Shown one piece after another: positions 16,537 through 25,434 of a DNA stretch of 56,480 nt. The DNA is taken from positions 1 through 56,480 of the forward strand of contig JAUXXD010000075.1 in NCBI GenBank assembly GCA_030681265.1, given 5' to 3'. The stretch's first letter is position 1. Every line of letters begins with the position of its first letter. Position numbers and translations under genes: made by a program. Origin of the DNA: Candidatus Didemnitutus sp. GTDB taxonomy: Bacteria > Verrucomicrobiota > Verrucomicrobiia > Opitutales > Opitutaceae. The notes under the pieces were generated by a model. That model searched no databases. It was not told the DNA's origin and was given only the letters and a program-made list of their open reading frames with translations.

Positions 16537-18840
16537 ATGCCGAATCTCTTTTCCCGCTACGCCGATTGGCTTCACCTACGCTGGCCCGCCGGTTCGGTTG
16601 AAAAACTGCCCGAGGTCAACTCCGACGGCACCACCGCCGTGCCCGGCGTGCGCGTGGTCGGCGACCTCACCGGCGTGCCCCTGCTCAAGTTCGCCGCCGA
16701 TTCCGGCGCGCGCGCCGTGCAGGCCATCGCCGCCGAACTCGGCTCCGCCAAGGCTGGCGCGGACGCCTCCGACGGCCCCGCCGATCTCGCCATCGTCGGC
16801 GGCGGCGTGGCCGGACTCTCCGCCGCCCTCGAAGCGAAAAAGCTCGGCCTACGTTTCGTCGTCTTCGAGGCCGCCCAGCCCTTCGCGACCATTGCCAACT
16901 TCCCCAAGGGAAAACCGATTTTCACCTACCCCACCGACATGCGTCCGGCCGGCGACCTCGCCCTCACCGCCGACGTGAAGGAAGACTTGCTCGCCGAGTT
17001 GGAGGCCCAGCGCAGAGCCGCCGACATCGAGCCGCGCCGCGCCCGCATCGAGCGCATCGAACGCCAGGGCGACCTGCTCTTGCTGCACCATCCCGACGGG
17101 CAACCCTTCCGCGCCCGCCGCGTCATCGTCGCCATCGGCCGCAGCGGCAACCACCGCAAACTCGGCGTGCCCGGCGAAGACCTCGACAAGGTCTCCAACC
17201 GCCTGCACGACCCGGCGGCCTTCGCCGGACAAAACGTGCTCGTGGTCGGCGGCGGCGACTCCGCGCTCGAAGCCGCCACCGCCCTAGCCAAGGCCGGTGC
17301 GTCCGTCACGCTCAGCTATCGCGGCAAGGCCTTCGCTCGCGCCAAACCCGAGAACGTGGACGCCCTCGCGCCCGCCGACGTTTCCGTCGTGCTCGACAGC
17401 ACCGTGCGCGCCATCGCCGCCGACAGCATCACGTTGAAGACGCCATCCGGCGAAACCCCATTGCCCAACGACGCCGTGTTCTCGCTCATCGGCCGCGAGG
17501 CCCCGCTCGATTTTTTCCGCCGCAGCGGCATCCCGATTCAGGGCGAGACGTCGCTCGTCGGCTGGTTGGGCGTCGCAGCGCTGCTGCTCTTTTGCGTGTT
17601 CGTTTACTCGTGGAAAGGCGGTGGCCCCACCGAGTCGTGGATCAATCCGTCCGCGTGGGCCGACTCCCTGCGCGAGACCGCCTCCGACCGCACCACGTTG
17701 CTCGGCACGCTCGCCGTCTCGATGAAGTCGCGCTCGTTTTACTACACGCTGATCTACAGCCTCGCGATCTTCGCCTTCGGCCTCGACCGCATGCGCCGCC
17801 GCCGCACGCCCTACGTGAAGCGCCAGACGTGGACGCTCATGGCCGTGCAATGGCTGCCGCTCTTCATCCTGCCCGAGATCATCCTGCCGTGGGCGGGCTA
17901 CAACGGCCTCTTCTCCTCCGGCCTCGGCGCGCTCATCGGCGACAACCTCTTCGAAAGCTACATCTCCGCCGCCGACTACGCCGCCGCCGCGTGGCCCGAC
18001 TGGGGACACCCCCGCGCCTACTGGCGCGCCTACGGCTTCATTTTGGCGTGGCCGCTCAACGTGTATAACGTCTTCACCGATTCGCCCCACTGGTGGTGGA
18101 TCGGCATCGGTGCCGTGCAGACCTTTGTGCTGATCCCACTCGCCATCTGGCGCTGGGGCAAAGGCGCCTACTGCGGCTGGGTCTGCTCCTGCGGCGCGCT
18201 GGCCGAGACGATGGGCGACCGCCACCGCCACAAGATGCCACACGGCCCGTTTTGGAATAAACTCAACTTCATCGGCCAGGCCTTCCTCGCCGCCGCCTTC
18301 GCCCTGCTCGCAGTGCGCGTCGTCGGATGGATTTTCCCCGGCTCCTGGGCCGACCGCAGTTTTCACCTCCTGCTCGAAGGCAAAGACTCCGGCGGGCAAC
18401 TCACGGCGGGTTTTGCCTTCAGCTACAAGTGGTTCGTGGACGTCCTTTTTGGCGGCATCCTCGGCGTGGGCCTCTACTTCAAATACTCGGGCCGTGTGTG
18501 GTGCCGTTTCGCCTGCCCGCTGGCCGCGCTCATGCACATCTACGCGCGTTTTTCCCGCTTCCGGATTTTCGCCGACAAGAAAAAATGCATCTCGTGCAAC
18601 GTCTGCACCTCCGTCTGTCATCAGGGCATCGACATCATGAGCTTCGCCAACAAAGGCCTGCCGATGGAGGACCCCGAGTGCGTGCGGTGCTCGGCCTGCG
18701 TGCAGAGCTGCCCCACGGGAGTGCTCACCTTCGGCCAACTCCTCGCCAGCGGCCAGCCGCTCTTCGACAGCCTGCCCGCCTCGCCGGTGCAGATGCAGGA
18801 AAAACGCCTCGCCCAAACTCCCGCCGCCGCCGCCCGATGA
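16537..18840 (+). CDS. FAD oxidoreductase fused to NosR-like membrane domain and 2x[4Fe-4S] ferredoxin
   Basis: 767 residues. The N-terminal thioredoxin-reductase-like flavoprotein has FAD motif LAIVGGGVAGLSAALEA (about 84-100) and NAD(P) motif VLVVGGGDSALEAA (about 234-247), but no CxxC redox pair. A membrane part follows (from about 345) with several helices and paired cysteine motifs YCGWVCSCG and WCRFACPLAA, as in NosR/NapH-type proteins. The C-terminus holds two [4Fe-4S] sites: Cys684/687/690/694 and Cys715/718/721/725. It should move electrons between NAD(P)H, membrane quinones and a partner. It is coupled by ATGA to the rhodanese gene. Confidence 0.85.
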   Translation: MPNLFSRYADWLHLRWPAGSVEKLPEVNSDGTTAVPGVRVVGDLTGVPLLKFAADSGARAVQAIAAELGSAKAGADASDGPADLAIVGGGVAGLSAALEAKKLGLRFVVFEAAQPFATIANFPKGKPIFTYPTDMRPAGDLALTADVKEDLLAELEAQRRAADIEPRRARIERIERQGDLLLLHHPDGQPFRARRVIVAIGRSGNHRKLGVPGEDLDKVSNRLHDPAAFAGQNVLVVGGGDSALEAATALAKAGASVTLSYRGKAFARAKPENVDALAPADVSVVLDSTVRAIAADSITLKTPSGETPLPNDAVFSLIGREAPLDFFRRSGIPIQGETSLVGWLGVAALLLFCVFVYSWKGGGPTESWINPSAWADSLRETASDRTTLLGTLAVSMKSRSFYYTLIYSLAIFAFGLDRMRRRRTPYVKRQTWTLMAVQWLPLFILPEIILPWAGYNGLFSSGLGALIGDNLFESYISAADYAAAAWPDWGHPRAYWRAYGFILAWPLNVYNVFTDSPHWWWIGIGAVQTFVLIPLAIWRWGKGAYCGWVCSCGALAETMGDRHRHKMPHGPFWNKLNFIGQAFLAAAFALLAVRVVGWIFPGSWADRSFHLLLEGKDSGGQLTAGFAFSYKWFVDVLFGGILGVGLYFKYSGRVWCRFACPLAALMHIYARFSRFRIFADKKKCISCNVCTSVCHQGIDIMSFANKGLPMEDPECVRCSACVQSCPTGVLTFGQLLASGQPLFDSLPASPVQMQEKRLAQTPAAAAR

Positions 18841-19418
18841 CCCGCCCGTCACGCCGCCCACGTCGAGTCGCTGTCCTGCTTCTGCTCGCCCTCACCGCCA
18901 CCGCCACGCTTTTCGGCATGACCCGCCTCCGCCATTTTGTTTTCCCGTCGCCCGTCACGTGGGACGAAGTGCGTTGGCAAATCGCGGAGAATTTCCCCTC
19001 CGTCCCCCAACTCGGCACGACGGAGCTGGCCGCGATGCTGGGCGATCCCGCCGGCCCGCGTCCGCTGTTGATCGACACCCGCGCCGCGCGCGAATACGCC
19101 GTCAGCCACCTGCCCGGCGCACTCCACGCGGAGATGATCGAGGATGTGCGCCGCCTGCTTGCCACCGCGCCGCGTGACCAGGCGGTGGTGCTGTATTGCT
19201 CGGTCGGCTGGCGCTCCAGTCGCCTGGCCGCCGACCTCCTGCAAGCCGACCCCGCGCGCAGCGTGCACAACCTCGACGGCTCCCTCTTTCAATGGGCCAA
19301 CGAAGGTCGGCCCCTCGTCACCCCCGACGGCACCCCGACGCACCGCGCCCATCCCTACGACCAACGCTGGGGGCGTCTGCTCGACGCGCGACTTCACGCG
19401 GAGAATCCCCGCCCATGA
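18837..19418 (+). CDS. Rhodanese-like domain protein, membrane-anchored
   Basis: 193 residues from the ATG overlapping the previous stop. A hydrophobic anchor lies at about 11-28. The rhodanese domain has LLIDTRAAREY (Asp80, Arg82), HLPGALH and the active-site loop YCSVGWRS with Cys121. The family moves sulfane sulfur or, with other loops, acts on arsenate or phosphate; the six-residue loop fits sulfurtransfer. It sits between an Fe-S flavoprotein and a hydroxylase and may supply or detoxify sulfur for that electron chain. Confidence 0.87.
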   Translation: MTRPSRRPRRVAVLLLLALTATATLFGMTRLRHFVFPSPVTWDEVRWQIAENFPSVPQLGTTELAAMLGDPAGPRPLLIDTRAAREYAVSHLPGALHAEMIEDVRRLLATAPRDQAVVLYCSVGWRSSRLAADLLQADPARSVHNLDGSLFQWANEGRPLVTPDGTPTHRAHPYDQRWGRLLDARLHAENPRP

Positions 19419-20167
19419 TCACCGCCGCCGACATCGCGCCCCTGCGCCCGTGGCTGGCGGGTGGCTTGCTCGTGGGCCTCTTGGTCTGGGAAGTGGCGCA
19501 GCCGTATTTCGCCGCGTTCACGCGCGGCCCGCAGGCCTGGCGACGTCGCGGAAAAAACGCCGCCATCAACCTCGGGCTCGGCCTGCTCAACGCCGCCGTG
19601 GTCGCGGTGGTGTTTGTCGGCCTCTGGGCCGCGACGACCCGCTGGGCCGCCGCGCATGATTTCGGTCTCTTGCGCTGGCTGTCGCTCGCCGATGGCTGGC
19701 GCTGGGTCGCGGCCCTGTTGCTGCTCGATGCCTGGACCTACACCTGGCACCGGCTCAACCACACCGTGCCCTGGCTCTGGCGTTTCCATCGCCTGCATCA
19801 CGCCGACGAGGAGATGAACGTGACCACGGCCAGCCGTTTTCACGTCGGCGAAATCGTGTTGTCGTCGCTCTTGCGCATCCCGCTGCTGGCCTTGCTCGGC
19901 GTCGGCTTGGAGGAGCTGGCGATCTACGAGACCCTGCTGTTTGCCGTCGTGCAGTTTCACCACGCCAACATCGCCCTGCCCGAAAAGGCGGACCGCGTTT
20001 TGCGTCTGATCATCGTCACGCCCGCACTGCACCGCGTGCATCACTCCGTGGTCCGGGCCGAGGCGGATTCAAATTTCAGCTCCCTCTTCTCGTGGTGGGA
20101 TCGCCTGTTCGGTTCCTGGCGGCTCGTGCGCGATCCACGCTCCATCCGCTTCGGCGTGGATGACTGA
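19415..20167 (+). CDS. Sterol desaturase / fatty acid hydroxylase family membrane enzyme
   Basis: 250 residues, starting at an ATG that overlaps the rhodanese stop. Several membrane helices carry the three di-iron histidine boxes: HRLNH (112-116), HRLHH (125-129) and HRVHH (206-210), plus FHHAN (182-185). The family hydroxylates or desaturates fatty acyl or sterol-like lipids with O2 and a reductant. The flavoprotein-ferredoxin at the head of the same operon is a plausible electron donor, which would make this a self-contained lipid hydroxylase unit. Confidence 0.87.
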   Translation: MITAADIAPLRPWLAGGLLVGLLVWEVAQPYFAAFTRGPQAWRRRGKNAAINLGLGLLNAAVVAVVFVGLWAATTRWAAAHDFGLLRWLSLADGWRWVAALLLLDAWTYTWHRLNHTVPWLWRFHRLHHADEEMNVTTASRFHVGEIVLSSLLRIPLLALLGVGLEELAIYETLLFAVVQFHHANIALPEKADRVLRLIIVTPALHRVHHSVVRAEADSNFSSLFSWWDRLFGSWRLVRDPRSIRFGVDD

Positions 20168-20200
20168 CAGCTACCGGCGGCCCGAATATCCTCGGCCGAT

Positions 20201-20929
20201 TCAACGCGCGGCGTCGCCCACCTCGATCCAGTCGAGCCACGCCTCGGAGCGCGAGGCGCTGTTGTCCGCGTCGCCCATGATGGCCAGGCGGAAACGGCGC
20301 GGGGCGGCCTCGCCGGTGATGCGGCGATAGTCCGCCGCCGGGTCTATCTCCACCTCGCGCCATTCGCCGCGCTCCGCACGCGCATAGGTCCTCGGCAGCA
20401 TGATGACGCGATCGGTGTAGGGATTTTCAAAATACGCCGGCAGTCCCGGCGTCTCCGTCCACACATAGGCCAGCGACCGCACCGGCAGGTAACCCAGCTC
20501 GCGAAACGGGGCCTTGCGCAGCGCGTAACGCTCCAACCAGCCCGCCTCTTTTTCCGGGCGCTCGTAGATCACGTAAACGCGCAGCGCATAGTCGTCGCCC
20601 GGCTTGGTGCGCGGGTCGGGCGCGGTTGGCAGGCGGTCGGCCCGCCAGCGCCAGCGCACGCGATAATCGCGTCCCTCCGGCACGGTGAACGCCTGTTGCG
20701 AGAGCAAACCCGAGGCCGCGCCCGCCGACACGACGCACAGGACCGACGATCCGTCCCGCGTCTCCACCGCGTAATCCGTCGTCTGCGGTATCTTGGGGAA
20801 AATCCAGTCGGCCCACGCCGTGCGGTCGGCGAAATCGTCGCGAAACAGCGGCGCGGCCTCGTCCGCCGACCAGGCGGAAGGAACAATTCCGAGAAGATAC
20901 GGGATAAGCAAAATCCAACGGGTGTTCAT
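20201..20929 (-). CDS. DUF3047 domain protein, exported
   Basis: 242 residues from the ATG at 20929, which overlaps the upstream gene by ATGA. The signal peptide ends near PSAWSA. The mature part reads as a beta-sandwich with FRDDFADRTAWADWIFPKI, YRVRWRWRADRLP and LRVYVIYE, characteristic of DUF3047. It ends IMGDADNSASRSEAWLDWI. Function unknown; the domain resembles carbohydrate-binding or concanavalin-like folds. It is the third gene of a small operon behind an ECF-type promoter. Confidence 0.82.
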   Translation of the reverse strand: MNTRWILLIPYLLGIVPSAWSADEAAPLFRDDFADRTAWADWIFPKIPQTTDYAVETRDGSSVLCVVSAGAASGLLSQQAFTVPEGRDYRVRWRWRADRLPTAPDPRTKPGDDYALRVYVIYERPEKEAGWLERYALRKAPFRELGYLPVRSLAYVWTETPGLPAYFENPYTDRVIMLPRTYARAERGEWREVEIDPAADYRRITGEAAPRRFRLAIMGDADNSASRSEAWLDWIEVGDAAR

Positions 20930-21282
20930 GATTCGTAGTGGTTGAGTAAATACAGGACGCTGCCCGCGAAAAAAAACGCCGCGACGCACCAGAGCAGCAC
21001 GAGCCCGAGGTAGAAACCCAGGCGGCGATTCAGGCCCAGTGGCAGCACGAGCAGAACTTCCAGCGCCCCGAGGATTACGAGCGAGCAGAGCGGCCAGGTG
21101 TAGCCGCCGACGCCCACCCGCCCGGTCAGGAAAAACAGGCTCACGTTGAGGATGACGAGCAGGTTGGTCGCCCGCGAGAGGTTGCCCAGCAGCACGTCGA
21201 GATTGTCGTGCAGGCAGCCCTGGCACTCCCGCCAAAGCTGGGCAAACCACCCTCCGCCATCGACGGGTTCCGGCCGGCTCAT
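20926..21282 (-). CDS. Small membrane protein, unknown
   Basis: 118 residues. A short cytoplasmic start with GCLHDNLDVLLGNLSRATN precedes three hydrophobic helices (about 38-55, 62-82, 88-112). I do not recognise a family. It overlaps both neighbours by ATGA (21279-21282 and 20926-20929), so the three genes form one tightly coupled unit. Confidence 0.7.
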   Translation of the reverse strand: MSRPEPVDGGGWFAQLWRECQGCLHDNLDVLLGNLSRATNLLVILNVSLFFLTGRVGVGGYTWPLCSLVILGALEVLLVLPLGLNRRLGFYLGLVLLWCVAAFFFAGSVLYLLNHYES

Positions 21283-21467
21283 GGCAGGCGCTCCTTCGCC
21301 GGAATCGGCATGGGAGCCTCACGGGTTGGCGGAGACACCATCCAGCCTGCGATCAAAACTCCGATCACGAGCGCCATGGCGAACAAACGTCCGGCGAAAC
21401 CGGGGCGAACGGGGACCAGTCGAAGCGTCGTTGAACATTGCTCGCAGGCAAACACACGGGGCTGCAT
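21279..21467 (-). CDS. 62-residue CxxC membrane microprotein
   Basis: It starts with a CEQC pair (a zinc-ribbon-like MQPRVFACEQC), one membrane helix at about 28-45, then a proline-rich tail. The start is set by the ECF-type promoter, whose -10 ends 5 nt before this ATG, and by the ATGA overlap with the next gene. No known family; a redox or metal-sensing microprotein is conceivable. Confidence 0.6.
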   Translation of the reverse strand: MQPRVFACEQCSTTLRLVPVRPGFAGRLFAMALVIGVLIAGWMVSPPTREAPMPIPAKERLP

Positions 21468-21472
21468 GTCGT

Positions 21473-21502
21473 GTGAGAGCGCGGCGCGGCGTGGTTTATT
21501 CC
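21473..21502 (-). promoter_or_regulatory. ECF-type promoter of the CxxC/DUF3047 operon
   Basis: GGAAT (21498-21502, GGAATAAA), 18 nt, CTCTCAC (21473-21479), 5 nt before the ATG: a likely leaderless message. Confidence 0.68.
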
Positions 21503-21588
21503 CGCGCCATTTGCCGGATCGTGGTTCGCACGTTGGCGAGGCGGCAGTATCCCTGAGGATTGCGCAGCAGCGAAAGCAAAGCTCCCGT

Positions 21589-22473
21589 TCAGAGTTGGAC
21601 GCGGAATCCCGCACTGAGGATGTAGTCGGTTTTGAGCTGGCCGCCGTTCAGTTCCTGAATGAGCGGCACCTGCACGGAGATCTCGGCCACCCAGCGTTGC
21701 GTGACATATTGCAGGCCGGGCGAGACAAACAGTGTGTAGCCGCCGGAGTCGCCAACCTTGTCGCCGTTCTGTTCGTCGCGCTGCGCCCAGATGCCGTTCA
21801 ACTCAAGAACGCCATAGACGAATGCGGGGACGCCCGCGTCGGGCAGCGTTCGCGGCGAAAGCCGGTATTGAAACGCGGCATTGTGCGTGAACGTGTCGCC
21901 GAAGCGAAAACCGTTGGCGCGCGTGTTGAATTTGTATCCCAAATCGAAATCCGCCTGCCACTGGAGTCGCTGCCAGCTAAAAACTCCGGCCACCACCGGA
22001 TCGTAACTGCCGGAGCCAAGCTGGAGCGGTTGGGGCAATCGGCCCAGCGAGTCACGGGCGTCATCGCGGCCCGTGGGAAACTTCAGTCCGCCGAGAATCT
22101 GGGCGCGGAACGTCTCGCCCGGCCGGTCCAGCTGGAACACCTGATAGCGCCCAAGCAACGTGCTGTCGCCGAAACCGTCGTCGCCGCGCTCAACGCCGGC
22201 CATCGTGAGCTTCTTGTCGAGCCACGGCACCATACCGATCAGCGCGAGCTTCTCCGTCACGCCATACACCAGCACCGACGGAACCGCGAAGACTTCGAGA
22301 TCGCGCGAGGAATCCTGCGCTTTCATGAAACGCACCTGCTCGCGCCAAAGGACCTCGCCCTCATGCACCGGCAGCGCCGTGTCGGTGTTGATGGGCGCGG
22401 CCGTCGCCATGGCCGCAAGAAAGATGCCGCCGAATAAACCCGGCGCGAAAGAGCGGATGAGGTGGATGCTCAT
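21589..22473 (-). CDS. Outer-membrane beta-barrel protein of mercury operon
   Basis: 294 residues from the ATG at 22473, coupled by ATGA to the HMA gene. The signal peptide ends near ATAAPI. The mature protein has alternating beta strands ending in a C-terminal aromatic-poor strand, with features of the transporter/MetA-pathway group: ALIGMVPWLDKKL, GDSTLLGRYQVFQ, LGGLKFPTGRDD and SPGLQYVTQRW. Such proteins are outer-membrane porin-like proteins often found next to copper or mercury genes. Position at the end of the mer operon suggests passage or sensing of metal at the outer membrane. Confidence 0.78.
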   Translation of the reverse strand: MSIHLIRSFAPGLFGGIFLAAMATAAPINTDTALPVHEGEVLWREQVRFMKAQDSSRDLEVFAVPSVLVYGVTEKLALIGMVPWLDKKLTMAGVERGDDGFGDSTLLGRYQVFQLDRPGETFRAQILGGLKFPTGRDDARDSLGRLPQPLQLGSGSYDPVVAGVFSWQRLQWQADFDLGYKFNTRANGFRFGDTFTHNAAFQYRLSPRTLPDAGVPAFVYGVLELNGIWAQRDEQNGDKVGDSGGYTLFVSPGLQYVTQRWVAEISVQVPLIQELNGGQLKTDYILSAGFRVQL

Positions 22474-22826
22474 TTCTTCTCCTCCGGGTCGGATTTCTCT
22501 CCGCCCTCGGGAGCGGGCTTGGCATCGAAACGAATCTGGCCGGCCGTGAATCCGGCTTTTTTCACCGCCTCGCGCAGCTCCTTTTCGCCGACCGCGCGAC
22601 CGGGTTTGAGATGCAGGACGGCCTCGCCGTTTTTCAGCGACGTGGTCACCCCTGCGACTGCATCCAGTTTTTTCAGATGCTTTTCGAGTCCCTGGACACA
22701 AAACGGGCAGGAGAGTCCTGCGACCTGAATAAACACATGGGTTGGCCCCGCCTCCTCGACTGCCGAGGCGGTGACCAAGAAGAACGAGGATAATGCGAGC
22801 GCGACGGTTACGATTAGTTTTTTCAT
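22470..22826 (-). CDS. Exported heavy-metal-binding (HMA) protein, MerP-like
   Basis: 118 residues: a signal peptide (about 1-22), then one HMA domain with VAGLSCPFCVQGLEKHL, giving the metal-binding pair Cys40/Cys43, and a charged tail. It looks like a periplasmic Hg(II) or copper chaperone. The SCPFC variant of the usual CxxC is also seen in exported MerP-like proteins. It would pass metal to the HMA domain of MerTP or take it from the outer-membrane protein encoded next. Confidence 0.85.
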   Translation of the reverse strand: MKKLIVTVALALSSFFLVTASAVEEAGPTHVFIQVAGLSCPFCVQGLEKHLKKLDAVAGVTTSLKNGEAVLHLKPGRAVGEKELREAVKKAGFTAGQIRFDAKPAPEGGEKSDPEEKK

Positions 22827-22860
22827 GTTGGGTTGAGATTGTTCCTGTTCGGCCTCCGGC

Positions 22861-23913
22861 TCAGCGCCCTCGCCCGGATGCCGGGTCCGTGAGCCGCAAC
22901 ACGATGATGCGGTTCCCGGCGTAGTCGGCTGCGTAAACCTGATGCCCATCGGGCGACACGGCGATTTTCCCCGGGGAGTGGATCGCCGGATCGGCGTCGG
23001 GTATTTTCCACTCCGCCACGTAGCCACCCTGCTGCGACAGCAGCACCACGCGGTGATTGCCACTGTCCGCTACATGGATGAATCCGGCCGGCCCCACGGT
23101 CACACCGGTGGGCACGTTGAAGCCCGTCGCCGAGGTGGCCGGTCGCGGCCACAGATGCGCCGCCCGCCGTGCAGGACGTCCGTTGGCGTCGAACCACTGG
23201 AGTTGATAATTGTAGGCATCCGCAACGATCAGGCGACCGTCGTCGGCTGCGTGAATGCCCGTGGGGTAGTTCAGCGCGCCGTCACCCCGCTGGCCCGGAT
23301 GGCCGATCATCGTCTGAAACACGCCTTCGCCGGAAAATTTTTGAATCCGGTGATGGTAGAAATCCGCGACATACACCGAACCAGCTCCGTCCACCGCCAG
23401 GCCCGCCGGAGCGTCGAACTCTCCGGGGCCGTCGCCCGGCCGGCCAAATTGAAGCAGATACCTGCCGTCCTTCGTGAACTTCTGCACCCGATCCTGATCG
23501 TAATCCGAAACGAAGACCGATCCATCCGGTGCCACCGCCACGTCCACCGGGTTGCTGAATTCTCCCGGCCCGCTCCCGTCCCGCCCCCACTCGGCCCTGA
23601 ACCCGCCGGAAGCATCCAGGCGGATCACCCGCTTCCGTGCATCGACGACATAAACGTCGCCATCCGGCGCCACCGCGATGCCGTTGGGGCGGTCAAAGTT
23701 CCCGCCGGGCACCTCGGCACCGTCCCAATAGCCGGCCAGTTCGTAGCGGTGCGACACAGAGCCGGAGGCGGCATGGGGAATTTTCCACGGGGTTGACCCC
23801 ATGAACAACGCGCCCGCGATGGCTATCGCGAGCAGGACGAAAGCGCCGACGAAAATTCGCGCAACACGGGTGTATCCCGGCGCTGTCCCGACTGGTTTTT
23901 CTTTTTTCATCAT
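22861..23913 (-). CDS. NHL-repeat beta-propeller protein, membrane-anchored
   Basis: 350 residues. An N-terminal helix (about 19-39) precedes about six NHL repeats (PNGIAVAPDGDVYVVD, NPVDVAVAPDGSVFVSD, APAGLAVDGAGSVYVAD, VPTGVTVGPAGFIHVADS and so on), predicted to form a periplasmic beta propeller. It is not a standard mer gene. The place between merA and a MerP-like gene, 30 and 34 bp from each, suggests a role in metal handling or as a scaffold; this is inference. Confidence 0.88.
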   Translation of the reverse strand: MMKKEKPVGTAPGYTRVARIFVGAFVLLAIAIAGALFMGSTPWKIPHAASGSVSHRYELAGYWDGAEVPGGNFDRPNGIAVAPDGDVYVVDARKRVIRLDASGGFRAEWGRDGSGPGEFSNPVDVAVAPDGSVFVSDYDQDRVQKFTKDGRYLLQFGRPGDGPGEFDAPAGLAVDGAGSVYVADFYHHRIQKFSGEGVFQTMIGHPGQRGDGALNYPTGIHAADDGRLIVADAYNYQLQWFDANGRPARRAAHLWPRPATSATGFNVPTGVTVGPAGFIHVADSGNHRVVLLSQQGGYVAEWKIPDADPAIHSPGKIAVSPDGHQVYAADYAGNRIIVLRLTDPASGRGR

Positions 23914-23943
23914 TATCGAAATTCAACTTTTCTCGGGGCTGCG

Positions 23944-25422
23944 CTACGCAGCACAGCAACTCAGTTTGTTCACATCTTTGCCGAACGACAAAGCGGCCAC
24001 CTTGATGCCCTCGCTGAGCGTGAGGTAGGGATGAAACGCCGACGCCAGTTCCCGCACCGTGATGCCGTGGCGGATCGCGAGCGCCGCCTCCATGAGCAGC
24101 TCCCCGCCCTCCGGGGCGAGGATGCGCGCGCCGAGGAGACAATCAGTTTCCCGGTCGCGAATCAGCTGAATGAATCCACGCGTGTCCCGCGCAGCCAAGC
24201 TGCGCGGAACCTGCGAGAGCGGCAGGGTGCTGGCTTCGGCGGCGAGGCCGGCAGCTTCGGCTTGCGCCAAGTCGAGACCCACGCCCGCGACCTGCGGATC
24301 GGTGAACACCACCCAGGGCAACGCCGCATAGTCGCGCGGACGGGCTGCGTCGGTGAGCGCGTTCTCGGCCGCCAGCGCGCCCTCGTAGGCGGCGGTATAA
24401 ACGAACATCGGCTCGCCGATGACATCACCCGCCGCGTAAATTCCCGGCACGGCGGTCTGAAGGTGGGCATCAGCCTGGATGAATCCGGACGCGTCCACCT
24501 GCACCCCGACTTGATCGAGTCCAAGCCCGTCGGCGTTGGGCGTGCGGCCGGTGGCGACCAGCACGCGGCTGGCGCGAATGACCTCGCGTTGTCCGTTGAC
24601 CACGGCTTCCACGACGACATCGGTGCCGTCCTTGGATACCCGATTCACGGCGACTCCCGTGACGACACCGAGGCCCTCTGCCTTCAGGTGGGCGGTGAGT
24701 TCGTCCGTCAAGGCCGGCGACTCGGTCGGCAGGATGCGCGCCGAGCGTTGGAGCACGGTCACGCGAGTGCCGAGCCGGGAGAAGAGCTGCGCGCATTCCA
24801 GCGCGATGTAGCGCCCACCCAGCACGAGCAACGACTCGGGCAGCTCGGTCAGCTCAAAGGCGGACTCGTTGGTGAGGAACGGCACGTCGGCGAGTCCGGG
24901 AATGTCGGGCGCCGCCGGCCGCGCACCGGTGCAGAGAAGCACGGCGTCGCCGCGCAGGCGCTCGCCGTTCACCTCGACCGTGCGGGCGTCGATCAAGCGG
25001 CCTCGCCCGCGAACGAACTGGATGCGGGGATCGTCGCCGATCACATCGGCGTATTTGGCCTGGCGCAGCGCCTCGACGAGTTCGCGTTTTTGACGCACGA
25101 CGGCGGCGAAATCCGTCAGCCTGCCCGTCGTTGCGATGCCCGCGAAGGGGGCCGGCGATTGCGCGCGATGCAAGGTTTCCGCCGCGCGCAGGAGCGTCTT
25201 GGAAGGCACACAGCCGACGTTTACGCACGTGCCGCCCATCGGCAGGCCGTCGTTGATGATCGTCGCGCGCGCACCGAGGCCCGACGCCTTGAGCGCGGCG
25301 GCAAAGGCGGCCCCGCCACCGCCCACGATCAGGAGATGCTTGCCGTCGGCACGCGTGCAGCGGGCCTCGGGAACGGTGGCGGTGGAGTTTTCGGTTCGGT
25401 TGGTGGAGCAGCAATCGGACAT
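23944..25422 (-). CDS. merA: Mercuric reductase
   Basis: 492 residues. FAD motif LLIVGGGGAAFAAALKA, active-site pair GGTCVNVGCVPSK (Cys66, Cys71), NADPH region LLVLGGRYIALECAQ, FAD motif IYAAGDVIG and, decisively, the C-terminal Cys489-Cys490 pair that hands Hg(II) to the active site. It reduces Hg(II) to volatile Hg(0) in the cytoplasm with NADPH. It lacks the N-terminal HMA (NmerA) domain; an HMA domain is instead on MerTP. It lies 12 bp after merTP. Confidence 0.95.
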   Translation of the reverse strand: MSDCCSTNRTENSTATVPEARCTRADGKHLLIVGGGGAAFAAALKASGLGARATIINDGLPMGGTCVNVGCVPSKTLLRAAETLHRAQSPAPFAGIATTGRLTDFAAVVRQKRELVEALRQAKYADVIGDDPRIQFVRGRGRLIDARTVEVNGERLRGDAVLLCTGARPAAPDIPGLADVPFLTNESAFELTELPESLLVLGGRYIALECAQLFSRLGTRVTVLQRSARILPTESPALTDELTAHLKAEGLGVVTGVAVNRVSKDGTDVVVEAVVNGQREVIRASRVLVATGRTPNADGLGLDQVGVQVDASGFIQADAHLQTAVPGIYAAGDVIGEPMFVYTAAYEGALAAENALTDAARPRDYAALPWVVFTDPQVAGVGLDLAQAEAAGLAAEASTLPLSQVPRSLAARDTRGFIQLIRDRETDCLLGARILAPEGGELLMEAALAIRHGITVRELASAFHPYLTLSEGIKVAALSFGKDVNKLSCCAA

Positions 25423-25434
25423 GGATAGGGATGA

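Noticed and set aside
17284-18861. 525-codon open frame opposite the flavoprotein-ferredoxin gene
   Set aside because: Low-complexity Gly/Ala/Glu string, antisense to conserved Fe-S motifs.
24031-25428. 465-codon open frame opposite merA
   Set aside because: Antisense to a fully recognisable merA; no motif of its own.
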